From CBDCOD01 sp965219665 (lineage in GTDB: Bacteria; Pseudomonadota; Gammaproteobacteria; CAKMZV01), in NCBI GenBank assembly GCA_965219665.1, contig CBDCOD010000025.1:62001-126000 (forward strand): a DNA stretch of 64,000 nucleotides, written 5' to 3'. The notes under the pieces are model-generated. The model ran no database searches. It saw nothing but the letters and a program-made list of their open reading frames with translations, and had not been told where the DNA came from. A program made the translations under genes and the position numbers. Position 1 is the stretch's first letter; every line of letters begins with the position of its first letter. Below, piece after piece: positions 50,931 to 60,769 of this stretch.

Positions 50931-52106
50931 GTGACAATCAGTTATATTTTAGGGGCTCAGCGTACACCAATTGGTGGGCTGATGGGCGGATTGAGCAGTT
51001 GTGGCGCACCGCAATTAGGCAGTAGTGCCATTCAGGCGAGTTTGTCACAGGCACACGTTGATGCGGAGGCAATAGAGTATGTAACTATGGGTTGTGTACT
51101 GCCTGCTGGCATTGGTCAAGCCCCGGCGCGTCAAGCCTCTTTAGGAGCAGGTCTACCTTTGGGAACGCCCTGTGCTACAGTCAATAAAATGTGCGGTTCT
51201 GGCATGTATAGCCTCATTCTTACGCATGATGCTATTATGGCAGGTAGTATAGGTTGTGCTATTGCAGGTGGTATGGAAAGCATGTCCAATGCCCCCTATT
51301 TATTGACTAAGTCAAGAGGAGGCTATCGTTTAGGGCATGGTAAGTTATACGATAGTATGTTTTTAGACGGTTTAGAAGATGCCTATGAGGGCGAATTAAT
51401 GGGCTGCTATGCACAGGCAACCGCCGATGCCTGTGATTATAGTCGTAAGTCTATGGATGACTATGCTATCGCTTCCTTACAAAAAGCGCGTCAGGCACAA
51501 GAAAAAGGCTATTTTGCTAATGAGATGAGTCCTGTAGTTTTTGCCACTCGTAATGGGGAGCAGGTCGTGCATGTAGATGAACAGCCGCATAATGCAGATA
51601 TTGACAAAATTCCACAACTGCGTCCTGCGTTTAGCAAAGAAGGAACAGTTACCGCAGCAAACTCCAGCTCTATTTCAGATGGTGCTGCCAGCATAGTCGT
51701 TGCCAGTCCTGATTGGGTTAAGCAGCATCATGCTGACCCTATAGCGCGTATGGTGGGGCATAGCACCCATGCGCAAAAACCTGCCGAATTTACTTTGGCG
51801 CCTATTGGTGCCATTGAAAAATTGCTGACCAAATTAAATTGGACAGCAGATAGTGTTGACTTATTTGAAATCAATGAAGCCTTTGCAGTGGTTACGATGG
51901 TATGCGCTGATAGGCTCGATATTAGTTATGATAAAGTAAATATTTGTGGAGGTGCATGTGCCTTGGGGCATCCAATTGGTGCCAGTGGTGCACGGATTGT
52001 AGCAACGCTTATTCATCAGCTGCGCCGCACAGGTGGTAAGCGGGGCGTAGCCGCTTTATGTATTGGCGGTGGTGAGGCGACAGCAGTGGGGATAGAAATT
52101 GTATGA
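50931..52106 (+). CDS. Acetyl-CoA acetyltransferase (thiolase)
   Basis: The 391-aa thiolase has the nucleophile motif NKMCGSGMYSLILTHDAI (Cys about 88), GGMESMSNAPYLL, the catalytic His region GGACALGHPIGASGARI and the C-terminal LCIGGGEATAVGIE (second Cys). In this locus it likely cleaves 2-methylacetoacetyl-CoA or acetoacetyl-CoA. The start is GTG (51-base gap to the previous gene, ribosome binding site AAGGATG). It overlaps the next gene by 4 bp. Confidence 0.93.
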   Translation: MTISYILGAQRTPIGGLMGGLSSCGAPQLGSSAIQASLSQAHVDAEAIEYVTMGCVLPAGIGQAPARQASLGAGLPLGTPCATVNKMCGSGMYSLILTHDAIMAGSIGCAIAGGMESMSNAPYLLTKSRGGYRLGHGKLYDSMFLDGLEDAYEGELMGCYAQATADACDYSRKSMDDYAIASLQKARQAQEKGYFANEMSPVVFATRNGEQVVHVDEQPHNADIDKIPQLRPAFSKEGTVTAANSSSISDGAASIVVASPDWVKQHHADPIARMVGHSTHAQKPAEFTLAPIGAIEKLLTKLNWTADSVDLFEINEAFAVVTMVCADRLDISYDKVNICGGACALGHPIGASGARIVATLIHQLRRTGGKRGVAALCIGGGEATAVGIEIV

Positions 52107-53260
52107 ATACCAATTATTTTGTAACAAGTAGTGAAGAATTAAGCAGTGTTTACGAAGCGGTTGCCAGATTTTCTGATGAAGTAGTTGCTCCGCTTGCCGT
52201 ATCAACCGATGAAGAGAATACTTTTCCGCACCCGCTATGGCGCCAGATGGGTGAATTGGGCTTGTTAGGTATTACTGCGCCCGAAGAATATGGTGGTAGT
52301 AATATGGGCTATGTCGCACATTGTGTGGTAATGGAAGAAATTTCACGCGCTTCTGCCTCCATTGGCTTAAGTTATGGCGCGCACTCCAATTTATGTATCA
52401 ATCAAATTACCTTGCACGGTAGCCGAGAACAGAAGGAGCGCTATCTACCTGCATTGATTAGTGGTGACAAAGTCGGGGCGTTGGCCATGTCGGAAGTAGG
52501 CGCAGGTTCTGATGTGGTTTCTATGCGATTATTGGCAGAAGATAAAGGAGACCATTACGTGCTCAATGGGCACAAAATGTGGATTACGAATGCCCCCACT
52601 GCTGATGTAGTGGTCGTCTATGCCAAAACTGATCCGGATGCGGGCAAGCGCGGCATAACCGCTTTTATTGTTGAAAAAGGGTTTTCAGGATTTAGTTGTG
52701 CTCAGAAATTAGATAAATTAGGAATGCGTGGCTCTGATACCGGTGAGTTGGTATTCAATAATTGTATTGTGCCTAAAGAGAATGTATTGGGCGAAGTCAA
52801 TCGTGGGGTTGGCGTTTTGATGAGTGGTTTAGACTATGAGCGCGTGGTGCTATCAGCAGGTCCATTAGGCATTATGCGTGCTTGTTTAGACTTGGCGGTG
52901 TCGTATGCGCGTCAGCGTCAACAGTTCGGTAAGGCTATTGGTGCGTTTCAAATGATTCAAGCAAAGTTGGCAGATATGTATACCCACTACAGTGCCAGTA
53001 GCGCACTAGTTTATAGTACAGCACATGCTTGTGATTTGAACAAGCAGGACCGTAAGGCTGCTGCTGCTTGTATTTTATACAGTGCAGAGCGTGCTACACA
53101 AATAGCTTTGGATACGATTCAAATTTTAGGGGGCAATGGCTATATTAACGAATATCCCAGTGGGCGATTATTGCGTGATGCCAAATTATATGAAATAGGC
53201 GCTGGGACCAGTGAAATTAGGCGCATATTAATCGGACGTGAGTTGTTTAATAATGAGTGA
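52103..53260 (+). CDS. liuA: Isovaleryl-CoA dehydrogenase
   Basis: The enzyme converts isovaleryl-CoA to 3-methylcrotonyl-CoA in leucine breakdown. The 385-aa FAD protein has MSEVGAGSDVVSMRL, WITNAPTADVVVVYAKT, and SGLDYERVVLSAGPLGIM with the IVD-type catalytic Glu on that helix (instead of the C-terminal position). It ends YEIGAGTSEIRRILIGRELF, where GTSEIRR is the family tail. Methylcrotonyl-CoA carboxylase immediately downstream confirms the role. It overlaps that gene by 8 bp. Confidence 0.93.
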   Translation: MNTNYFVTSSEELSSVYEAVARFSDEVVAPLAVSTDEENTFPHPLWRQMGELGLLGITAPEEYGGSNMGYVAHCVVMEEISRASASIGLSYGAHSNLCINQITLHGSREQKERYLPALISGDKVGALAMSEVGAGSDVVSMRLLAEDKGDHYVLNGHKMWITNAPTADVVVVYAKTDPDAGKRGITAFIVEKGFSGFSCAQKLDKLGMRGSDTGELVFNNCIVPKENVLGEVNRGVGVLMSGLDYERVVLSAGPLGIMRACLDLAVSYARQRQQFGKAIGAFQMIQAKLADMYTHYSASSALVYSTAHACDLNKQDRKAAAACILYSAERATQIALDTIQILGGNGYINEYPSGRLLRDAKLYEIGAGTSEIRRILIGRELFNNE

Positions 53261-54848
53261 AGTATTGATTAGCAGACTAAATGCTCAAGATCCAGATAGC
53301 CTTGCCAATAAAGCGCATTTACAAAAACTGCGTTCTGCATTAGAACAAGTCAATCGCTGGGTTGAATTGGGAGGAGGCGAGAAGGCGCGCAACCGCCATA
53401 CAAGCAAAGGAAAATTGTTGGTGCGTGAGCGTATCAATAGACTTTTAGATGCCGGCAGTGCCTTTTTAGAAGTGGGGCGTTTTGCTGCTTATCAGATCTA
53501 TGATAATGCTGTGCCAAGTGCAGGAATTGTTACAGGTATTGGTACGATTGCGCAGCAACAAGTCATGATTATTGCCAATGATGCCACCGCCAAGGGCGGA
53601 ACGTATCACCCGCTAACCGTTAAGAAGCACTTGCGCGCACAGGAAATAGCTCTGAAAAATCACCTGCCTTGTATCTATCTGGTGGATTCTGGTGGTGCTA
53701 ATTTGGCGTATCAGGATGAGGTCTTTCCTGATCGTGATCATTTTGGACGTATTTTTTATAATCAAGCGGCATTATCAGCAGCGGGAATTGTACAAATTGC
53801 GGTAGTGATGGGTTCTTGCACCGCAGGGGGTGCGTATATTCCGGCTATGGCGGATCAAACGATTATTGTGCGTAATCAAGGCACGATTTATCTAGCAGGT
53901 CCACCACTGGTACAAGCTGCCACTGGTGAGGTAGTCAGTGATGAAGCATTAGGTGGTGCACAATTACATAGCTCTGAGTCTGGCTTGGTGGACTATGTTG
54001 CCGATAACGATGTGCATGCGCTCAGTATTGCGCGCAACTTAATTGAACAACTTAACCTGAATCAACAACCTCAGATTGAGCGAATTAAGAGTGCTGCACC
54101 CGTGTATGATGCCAGCGAATTAGACTATTTTGCTGTGCGCGACTTCACCCAGCCATTAGAGAGCCGTGAGGTTATTGGTAGAATAGTAGATGCCTCCCAA
54201 TTTACGGAATTCAAAAAAAATTATGGTACAACCCTCATTTGCGCTTTTGCACATATTGATGGCATTCCAGTGGGCATTATTGCTAATAATGGGGTGTTAT
54301 TTTCACAGTCAGCAAATAAAGCAACCCATTTTATTCAATTGTGTTGCCAACGACAAATACCATTAGTATTCATTCAAAATATTGCTGGTTTTATGGTCGG
54401 TAGCCAATATGAGGCAGAGGGTATAGCCAAACATGGTGCCAAATTAGTTAATGCCGTTTCTACAGCAGCAGTGCCTAAAGTAACATTGATTGTTGGTGGT
54501 AGCTTTGGTGCTGGAAATTATGGTATGTGTGGTCGCTCCTTTGGTGCTGATTTTGTATGGATGTGGCCGAATGCCAAGATTGCAGTTATGGGCGGGGAGC
54601 AGGCGGCAAATACGCTGGTCAACGTCCATCGTCGCCAAAAGGATTTGTCTGATGAGGAAATAGATGCACTACGACAGCCTGTATTACAGCAATTTGAAAA
54701 ACAATCAACTGCGCTGTACGCTACAGCCCGTTTATGGGACGATGGCATCATTGATCCACATCAGACGCGCCAAACGATTGCGCTGTCGTTGCATGCCTGT
54801 TTAACACGCCCTCTACAAAAGAGTGCACACGCTATATTTAGGATGTGA
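53253..54848 (+). CDS. liuB: Methylcrotonoyl-CoA carboxylase, carboxyltransferase subunit
   Basis: The 531-aa protein transfers CO2 from biotin to 3-methylcrotonyl-CoA. RHTSKGKLLVRERINRLLD, NDATAKGGTYHPLTVKKHL (the MCC-type K-G-G-T-Y motif), AVVMGSCTAGGAYIPAM and NIAGFMVGSQYEAEGIAKHG are characteristic, and GGSFGAGNYGMCGRSF follows in the C-terminal half. The ATG at 53253 overlaps liuA. Its stop overlaps the next start in TGATG. Confidence 0.95.
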   Translation: MSEVLISRLNAQDPDSLANKAHLQKLRSALEQVNRWVELGGGEKARNRHTSKGKLLVRERINRLLDAGSAFLEVGRFAAYQIYDNAVPSAGIVTGIGTIAQQQVMIIANDATAKGGTYHPLTVKKHLRAQEIALKNHLPCIYLVDSGGANLAYQDEVFPDRDHFGRIFYNQAALSAAGIVQIAVVMGSCTAGGAYIPAMADQTIIVRNQGTIYLAGPPLVQAATGEVVSDEALGGAQLHSSESGLVDYVADNDVHALSIARNLIEQLNLNQQPQIERIKSAAPVYDASELDYFAVRDFTQPLESREVIGRIVDASQFTEFKKNYGTTLICAFAHIDGIPVGIIANNGVLFSQSANKATHFIQLCCQRQIPLVFIQNIAGFMVGSQYEAEGIAKHGAKLVNAVSTAAVPKVTLIVGGSFGAGNYGMCGRSFGADFVWMWPNAKIAVMGGEQAANTLVNVHRRQKDLSDEEIDALRQPVLQQFEKQSTALYATARLWDDGIIDPHQTRQTIALSLHACLTRPLQKSAHAIFRM

Positions 54849-56821
54849 TGAAGCCATTACAACGCTTATTGATTGCTAACCGCGGAGAGATTGCCTGTCG
54901 TATTATCCGTAGTGCAAAAAAAATGGGCATACACACGATTGCCATATATTCGCCTGTTGACTGTAAGGCACTGCACGTACAGCAAGCAGACGAGGCGTGG
55001 GCGCTGGATAGTGATGAATTGCATGACAGTTACTTATCCATTGAGCGCATTATAGGGATAGCCGTAAAAAGTCGTGCTGATGCAGTGCATCCCGGATATG
55101 GTTTTTTATCTGAAAATACTGTTTTTGCTGAGGCATGTCAACAAGCAGACATTATTTTTGTAGGACCTAATAGCCAATCCATAGCACTTATGGCGCAGAA
55201 AGATGAAGCAAAGCAATTGATGCGTCAGCACGATGTTCCAGTCATTCCTGGCTTTGAGGTGGAAGCTGAGGAAGACATTGCCTCAACGGCACAACAGTTA
55301 GGCTACCCTCTACTTATGAAGGCAGTAGGCGGTGGTGGCGGCAAAGGTATGCGCTTGGTGGAGCATGAAGCGCAGTTGGCGCATCAGTTCAAAGAGGCTC
55401 AAACAGAGGCACTACGCGCATTTGGCAATGGGCGTATGTTGTGTGAGCGTTATCTGCCCAATGCCCGTCATATTGAGGTACAAATCTTCTTTGATAGGCA
55501 GGGGCAAGGGGTCTATCTATTTGAGCGTGACTGCTCATTGCAGCGCCGCTACCAGAAAGTTATTGAGTTTGCGCCTTCTGGAATTAGTCCCGAATTACGG
55601 GCAGAAATGGGGGAGGTTGCATTAGCAGCAGGTAGGGCAGTGCATTACTGTGGCGCAGGCACAGTGGAATTTTTGGTTGCAAATAATCAGGATAACGCAG
55701 ATTTTTATTTCTTAGAGATGAATACTCGTCTACAGGTTGAGCACCCCATTACTGAAGCAATTTGTGGTGTTGATTTGGTGGAGTGGCAATTGCGCATTGC
55801 ACAGGGTGAGCCTTTACCGAAGGTACAGGATGAGCTTAGCATAAATGGTTGGGCAATGGAAATGCGCCTATATGCTGAAAACCCACTGAAAGAATCTAGC
55901 CCAAGCAGTGGGATGATTGACTACTTAGACTTACCATCAGACTGTCGGATTGATCACGCGCTCCTTGAAGGACAAGCTGTGACCACTTTATATGATCCTA
56001 TGCTTGCTAAGGTCATTGTCAGTGCAGTAGATTATGAAGGCTGTTTGCACTTAGGAAGAAAGGCTTTACAAAATTGTCATATTGGCGGTGTAGCAACCAA
56101 TATTCCGTTATTACAAGCGCTGCTCTCAAGTGAAGCAGTACAGACCTATGTCTTTGGAGTGAACACTTTAGAGCAGTTAGATAGTTCTGTAGTATCTGAA
56201 CAGTCTCAAGCATTAAGTGCACTTATATTATGGTTGTCTCAGGAGTCTTTTGCTTACTTCCGCCACTGGTATAGCGAACCGATTGAACAAACGGTTATTA
56301 ACCGTCTGTCCAATGAAATAATAACGGTACGTTTTATCCCTGACGGTGCTGGTCAGTTGAGGTTGCTCATGGACGATAATGATGTGGTTGTTCGTTTGAT
56401 GCATCTACAGCCTGCTAAAAGCGGCGCATGGCACATGGATTTTCAATATGGTTGCAACAACTATAGCACCTTAATCTACACAAAGGATGAGGTGCACCAT
56501 ATTCTAATCAATGGCCTCTACTATCCCTTTGCCAACCTGAGAGAAACAGACTGTCTTGATAGCAAAGGTCAAGACAGTGATGTACAGCAGTATCTGACTG
56601 CGCCCATGTCTGGCGTGATACAGGGCATAGCTGTTCGCAGTGAGCAGTGTGTACAGGCGGATGAGGTTATTATGTCCATTGAGGCAATGAAAATGTTGCT
56701 TCACCTGAAAGCCCCATCAGAAGTAACGATTAGCAAAATTTGGGTTAAAGAGGGGCAGCATGTTAAAGAGGGGCAGCATTTAGTAGAGTGGGTGTGGCAG
56801 GAGGTAGAGCAAAGTGAGTGA
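54848..56821 (+). CDS. liuD: Methylcrotonoyl-CoA carboxylase, biotin carboxylase subunit
   Basis: A 657-aa protein with an N-terminal biotin carboxylase (LLIANRGEIACRIIRSAKKM, ATP-grasp loop GGGGKGMRLVEHE, EMNTRLQVEHPITEAICGVD) and a C-terminal biotinyl carrier domain with MSIEAMKMLLHL, biotinylated at Lys615. It carries out ATP-dependent carboxylation of biotin for the LiuB reaction. The middle (about 450-570) is divergent, as usual. The downstream gene overlaps by 8 bp. Confidence 0.95.
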   Translation: MKPLQRLLIANRGEIACRIIRSAKKMGIHTIAIYSPVDCKALHVQQADEAWALDSDELHDSYLSIERIIGIAVKSRADAVHPGYGFLSENTVFAEACQQADIIFVGPNSQSIALMAQKDEAKQLMRQHDVPVIPGFEVEAEEDIASTAQQLGYPLLMKAVGGGGGKGMRLVEHEAQLAHQFKEAQTEALRAFGNGRMLCERYLPNARHIEVQIFFDRQGQGVYLFERDCSLQRRYQKVIEFAPSGISPELRAEMGEVALAAGRAVHYCGAGTVEFLVANNQDNADFYFLEMNTRLQVEHPITEAICGVDLVEWQLRIAQGEPLPKVQDELSINGWAMEMRLYAENPLKESSPSSGMIDYLDLPSDCRIDHALLEGQAVTTLYDPMLAKVIVSAVDYEGCLHLGRKALQNCHIGGVATNIPLLQALLSSEAVQTYVFGVNTLEQLDSSVVSEQSQALSALILWLSQESFAYFRHWYSEPIEQTVINRLSNEIITVRFIPDGAGQLRLLMDDNDVVVRLMHLQPAKSGAWHMDFQYGCNNYSTLIYTKDEVHHILINGLYYPFANLRETDCLDSKGQDSDVQQYLTAPMSGVIQGIAVRSEQCVQADEVIMSIEAMKMLLHLKAPSEVTISKIWVKEGQHVKEGQHLVEWVWQEVEQSE

Positions 56822-57554
56822 TATTACATTAACTATTGACGGCTCTATTGCAACCATACAGTTAAACCGTGCAGACAAGGGCAATGCCCTCAGTCAAGCG
56901 ATGTTGGAAAAGCTAACTGCTATTGCGCAACAGTTGCAACAACGGGAAGAGTTACGCGCTGTATTCATTCAAAGCAGTGGGAAGCATTTTTGTACAGGTG
57001 CTGACTTGGAATGGATGAAAGCACAGTTTTATGCCGATGAGGCACAGCAACGCCAACAATCACAAAAACTATTAGACATGCTTACTGCAATTAACAATTT
57101 ACCCATGATTGTAGTCGGTTTTGCTCATGGTGCAGTTTATGGCGGAGGGTTAGGCTTGCTGGCAGTATGTGATAGAGTTCTCGCTGAGGATAACCTCAAT
57201 CTCTGTTTTAGCGAAAGCAAACTGGGCTTAATTCCGGCAACAATCTCCCCCTTTGTATATGCTAAAGCAGGGGAGCCAATACGCGCCTATTTTATGAGTG
57301 CACAGGTATTTGATGTACAACGTGCGCAACAATTAGGTTTGGTGAGTGCTGTAATCAAGTCAGGCGAACTCAGTGCAGCAATTGATGAGGAGCGTCATGC
57401 GATTGAACGTTGTGATGTAAAGGCAATACACGCTTCCAAGGCGCTCTTAAAGAAAATAGCACAAGGGCAACCTGTGGATGTAGTGACAGAGTTAGCACAG
57501 TGCTGGCAGCAGACAGAAACACGCCAGCGTATTCAGCGTTTTTTTGACAGGTAG
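56814..57554 (+). CDS. liuC: Methylglutaconyl-CoA hydratase (enoyl-CoA hydratase fold)
   Basis: A 246-aa crotonase-fold enzyme that hydrates 3-methylglutaconyl-CoA to HMG-CoA. QSSGKHFCTGADLEWMKAQ is the CoA/oxyanion loop, GFAHGAVYGGGLGLLAVCDR the second, and LCFSESKLGLIPATISPFVY the third, with a Glu at the catalytic position. It begins at GTG overlapping liuD in GTGAGTGA. The position after LiuBD supports methylglutaconyl-CoA as substrate. Confidence 0.88.
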   Translation: MSDITLTIDGSIATIQLNRADKGNALSQAMLEKLTAIAQQLQQREELRAVFIQSSGKHFCTGADLEWMKAQFYADEAQQRQQSQKLLDMLTAINNLPMIVVGFAHGAVYGGGLGLLAVCDRVLAEDNLNLCFSESKLGLIPATISPFVYAKAGEPIRAYFMSAQVFDVQRAQQLGLVSAVIKSGELSAAIDEERHAIERCDVKAIHASKALLKKIAQGQPVDVVTELAQCWQQTETRQRIQRFFDR

Positions 57555-57565
57555 GAGGAAGAGGT

Positions 57566-58318
57566 TTGAAAATATTAGTACCAGTAAAGCGGGTGATTGA
57601 TCACAGCGTCAATATTCGGGTAAAAAAAGATGGTTCAGGAATTGAAAGTGCCAATGTAAAAATGAGTATCAATCCTTTTGATGAAATAGCATTAGAAGAA
57701 GCGTTGCAGATTAAAGAACGCAGTGAGGCGCAAGAGGTTATTGCATTATCAGTCGGTACTGAGAAGTGCACGGAAACCTTGCGTACTGCTTTGGCAATGG
57801 GGGCAGATAGAGCAATATTGGTGCAAACAGAGCAGGCATTATTGCCACTGAATATCGCACGGGTGATTAAACATTTTGTTGAGGAAGAGGGCTGTGAGCT
57901 AGTGATGATGGGCAAGCAAAGCATTGATGGTGATAACAACCAAACCGCTCAAATGTTAGCAGCACTAACCGACAGAGCGCATGCACTCTTTGCTTCTAAG
58001 GTTGAACGTATAGAAGGGGGTTGGCGCGTAGCGCGTGAGACAGATGACGGTATGGAAGTATTGCAGTTAAGCGGTGCGGCGGTAATTAGTACTGATTTGC
58101 GTCTTAATCAGCCGCGTTATATAAAACTGCCTCATATTATGCAGGCGAAAAAGAAACCCTTAGCAACAGTTGATTTTGATAGCTTAAATATCCCAGTACC
58201 GCATCATATAGAACTGAAACATCATGAGCCAATCGCACAGCGTCAAGGCGGCGAAATGGTCAGTGATGTGGCTGAGTTATTAGATAAATTACGCAATACG
58301 GAGGGGCTAAAATTATGA
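57566..58318 (+). CDS. etfB: Electron transfer flavoprotein, beta subunit
   Basis: EtfB binds AMP and carries electrons from acyl-CoA dehydrogenases. The 250-aa protein starts MKILVPVKRVIDHSVNIRVK and has NPFDEIALEEALQIKE (family signature), VMMGKQSIDGDNNQ and the LELKHHEP region near the C-terminus. It starts with TTG after AGGAGGAAGAGG, a strong site, and overlaps etfA by 4 bp. With etfA it supplies the carrier for both acyl-CoA dehydrogenases here and ETF-QO on the minus strand. Confidence 0.95.
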   Translation: MKILVPVKRVIDHSVNIRVKKDGSGIESANVKMSINPFDEIALEEALQIKERSEAQEVIALSVGTEKCTETLRTALAMGADRAILVQTEQALLPLNIARVIKHFVEEEGCELVMMGKQSIDGDNNQTAQMLAALTDRAHALFASKVERIEGGWRVARETDDGMEVLQLSGAAVISTDLRLNQPRYIKLPHIMQAKKKPLATVDFDSLNIPVPHHIELKHHEPIAQRQGGEMVSDVAELLDKLRNTEGLKL

Positions 58319-59256
58319 TTATTGTATACTGCGAGCACGATAACCAGCAGCTTAGTACTGCTACAAAAAATGCACTCACTGCCGCTGCTGAATTAGGGGA
58401 AGTTCATGCCTTAGTAATGGGGCATAACTGCCAAAGTGTTGCTCAAGAGGTTGCCACATTGCAAGGTGTTAGTAAGGTATTACTATCAGAAGATGAGCAA
58501 TTTGCGCATCCAGTTACCGAAGTTATCGCACCAGTTATCTTGACTGCAATGGAGGGGGCAAGTGCTTTGGTTGCAGCTCATACCTCTTTTGCCAGAGGGC
58601 TGCTGCCATGGATCGCTGCTAAATTAGATATTGATCCTATTAGTGATGTTATTCAATTGCAGATTGATGGTAACCACCTGAAGTGCAAACGTCCTATTTA
58701 CGCAGGCAGTGCTTTACTCACAATTGAATGTACTCAGCAGAAAAAAGTGCTGAGTATCCGCCCCACTGCTTTTAGTCCCGCCTCTGTTGGTGAAGTAAGC
58801 GTACCGATTGAGATGCTGAGTGCGCAAGCTGGTGTTAGTAAAACCCAGTTCATTAGTTGCCATAGTGGTGGTGGCGATCGACCAGATTTAAGCAGCGCTG
58901 AACGCGTTGTTTCTGGTGGAAGAGGCATGGGCAGTAAGGAAAATTTTGCCCTATTGGAGCAGTTGGCAGATAAATTAGGGGCAGCAGTGGGTGCCTCACG
59001 GGCGGCAGTTGACGCCGGTTTTATTGCCAATGAATTTCAAGTCGGACAAACGGGTAAATTAGTAGCACCACAGTTATATATTGCAGTTGGTATTTCAGGG
59101 GCTATACAACATTTGGCAGGCATGAAAGATTCGGGAGTAATCGTTGCCATCAACCAAGATGCTGACGCGCCTATCTTTTCCATTGCTACATACGGTTTAG
59201 TAGGCGATTTATTTACGATTGTTCCCGAACTTATAGAGAACATTCAACAATCATAA
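58315..59256 (+). CDS. etfA: Electron transfer flavoprotein, alpha subunit
   Basis: EtfA binds FAD. The 313-aa protein has the C-terminal FAD domain with ERVVSGGRGMGSKENFALLE, AAVGASRAAVDAGFIANEFQ, VGQTGKLVAPQLYIAVGISG and IVAINQDADAPIFSIATYGL, all diagnostic. It is co-translated with etfB. The 16-bp gap to mmsA holds a ribosome binding site, AAGGAGA. Confidence 0.95.
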   Translation: MIIVYCEHDNQQLSTATKNALTAAAELGEVHALVMGHNCQSVAQEVATLQGVSKVLLSEDEQFAHPVTEVIAPVILTAMEGASALVAAHTSFARGLLPWIAAKLDIDPISDVIQLQIDGNHLKCKRPIYAGSALLTIECTQQKKVLSIRPTAFSPASVGEVSVPIEMLSAQAGVSKTQFISCHSGGGDRPDLSSAERVVSGGRGMGSKENFALLEQLADKLGAAVGASRAAVDAGFIANEFQVGQTGKLVAPQLYIAVGISGAIQHLAGMKDSGVIVAINQDADAPIFSIATYGLVGDLFTIVPELIENIQQS

Positions 59257-59272
59257 CCAAGGAGATTAGATT

Positions 59273-60760
59273 ATGTCAGTTAAAATTCCTCAATTAATAG
59301 ATGGTGAATTTAACACAGCAAGCCAAGAGACTATGCCTGTGCTCAACCCTGCTACGCAGCAAGAGATAGGGCAATTATGTGTGTCTAATCATGATGCTGT
59401 CAACCAAGCTGTTGACAGCGCACACAAGGCCTATTTGCGCTGGAAAGAAAGTTCACCACAGCAGCGTGGACGTTTGATGTTAGCCTATCAACACCTATTA
59501 AAAAAAGAGCAGAAAAATATTGCCCAAATACTCAGCCAAGAATCAGGAAAAACATTTGAAGATGCAATGGGTGATGTATGGCGCGGTATTGAAGTCGTTG
59601 AACATGCTGCCAATATAGGCTCATTGATGATGGGAGAGACTTTAGAGAATATTGCCGGCGGTGTCAACTCCTATAGCTATATGCAGCCCATAGGCGTTTG
59701 CGCGGGCATTACGCCATTTAATTTTCCAGCGATGATTCCGCTGTGGATGTTCCCATTGGCGATTGCCTGCGGCAATAGTTTCGTGCTTAAACCATCCGAG
59801 CAAGACCCGATGACACCGATGCGTTTGGCAGAACTATTTATTGAAGCAGGGGCTGACCCTGATTTATTGCAAATCGTGCATGGGGGCGCTGAACCAGTCA
59901 ATCAATTATTAGAGCATCCGCGCATAGCTGCGGTTTCCTTTGTCGGTTCTACCTCAGTTGGTCGCCATATTTATACACATGGTTGCGCGCATGGTAAACG
60001 GGTGCAAGCTTTATGCGGTGCCAAAAATCATTTAGTGGTTATGCCTGATGCTGATAAACAAGCGGTAATCAATGCATTGGTTGGTGCCTCAGTTGGTGCG
60101 GCAGGGCAGCGCTGCATGGCAATTAGTGTGGCAGTTTTTGTTGGGGATTCCATACAGATGTTAGATGATCTTGCAGATGCAATGGCTCAAATGACGCCAG
60201 GTTTATGGGATGATAGAAACGCTGATTTTGGTGCGCTCATTAACGCAGATGCCAAACAGCGGGTGCTTAGACTAATCAAAGAAGGCAAAGCAGCAGGGGC
60301 GCGATGCTTATTAGATGGTAGCAGTTACCAACACGCTCAGCATCCAGAAGGCAACTGGGTCGGTCCAACCCTATTTACTGATGTCACCACTGATATGAGT
60401 GTTTATCAAGAGGAAATATTTGGTCCTGTGCTCTGTACAATGCAGGCAGATAGTTTGGATGATGCCATTGGCATAATCAACGCAAACCCCAATGGGAATG
60501 GCACCTCTATATTCACTGAATCTGGGGCGGCAGCGCGTCACTTTGAGCACCAAATATTAGTGGGTAATGTCGGCATCAACATCCCTATTCCTGTGCCACT
60601 ACCATTCTTCAATTTTTCGGGGTGGCGAGGATCCTTTTTTGGCGATTTGCATACTTACGGCAAGCAAGCAGTGCGTTTTTATACTGAAACTAAAACGGTA
60701 ACTGCCCGTTGGGCTATGAACCAAAATGCAGGTATTAACACATCCATCACGCTCAAATAA
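59273..60760 (+). CDS. mmsA: Methylmalonate-semialdehyde dehydrogenase (acylating)
   Basis: MmsA oxidises methylmalonate semialdehyde to propionyl-CoA with NAD and CoA. The 495-aa ALDH has the N-terminal PVLNPATQQEIGQ, CAGITPFNFPAMIPLWMFPL, the nucleophile in GAAGQRCMAISVAVF and the C-terminal PIPVPLPFFNFSGWRGSFFG typical of MMSDH. It consumes the mmsB product from the divergent arm. It is followed by a hydratase after 9 bp. Confidence 0.95.
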   Translation: MSVKIPQLIDGEFNTASQETMPVLNPATQQEIGQLCVSNHDAVNQAVDSAHKAYLRWKESSPQQRGRLMLAYQHLLKKEQKNIAQILSQESGKTFEDAMGDVWRGIEVVEHAANIGSLMMGETLENIAGGVNSYSYMQPIGVCAGITPFNFPAMIPLWMFPLAIACGNSFVLKPSEQDPMTPMRLAELFIEAGADPDLLQIVHGGAEPVNQLLEHPRIAAVSFVGSTSVGRHIYTHGCAHGKRVQALCGAKNHLVVMPDADKQAVINALVGASVGAAGQRCMAISVAVFVGDSIQMLDDLADAMAQMTPGLWDDRNADFGALINADAKQRVLRLIKEGKAAGARCLLDGSSYQHAQHPEGNWVGPTLFTDVTTDMSVYQEEIFGPVLCTMQADSLDDAIGIINANPNGNGTSIFTESGAAARHFEHQILVGNVGINIPIPVPLPFFNFSGWRGSFFGDLHTYGKQAVRFYTETKTVTARWAMNQNAGINTSITLK

Positions 60761-60769
60761 GGAGGCATT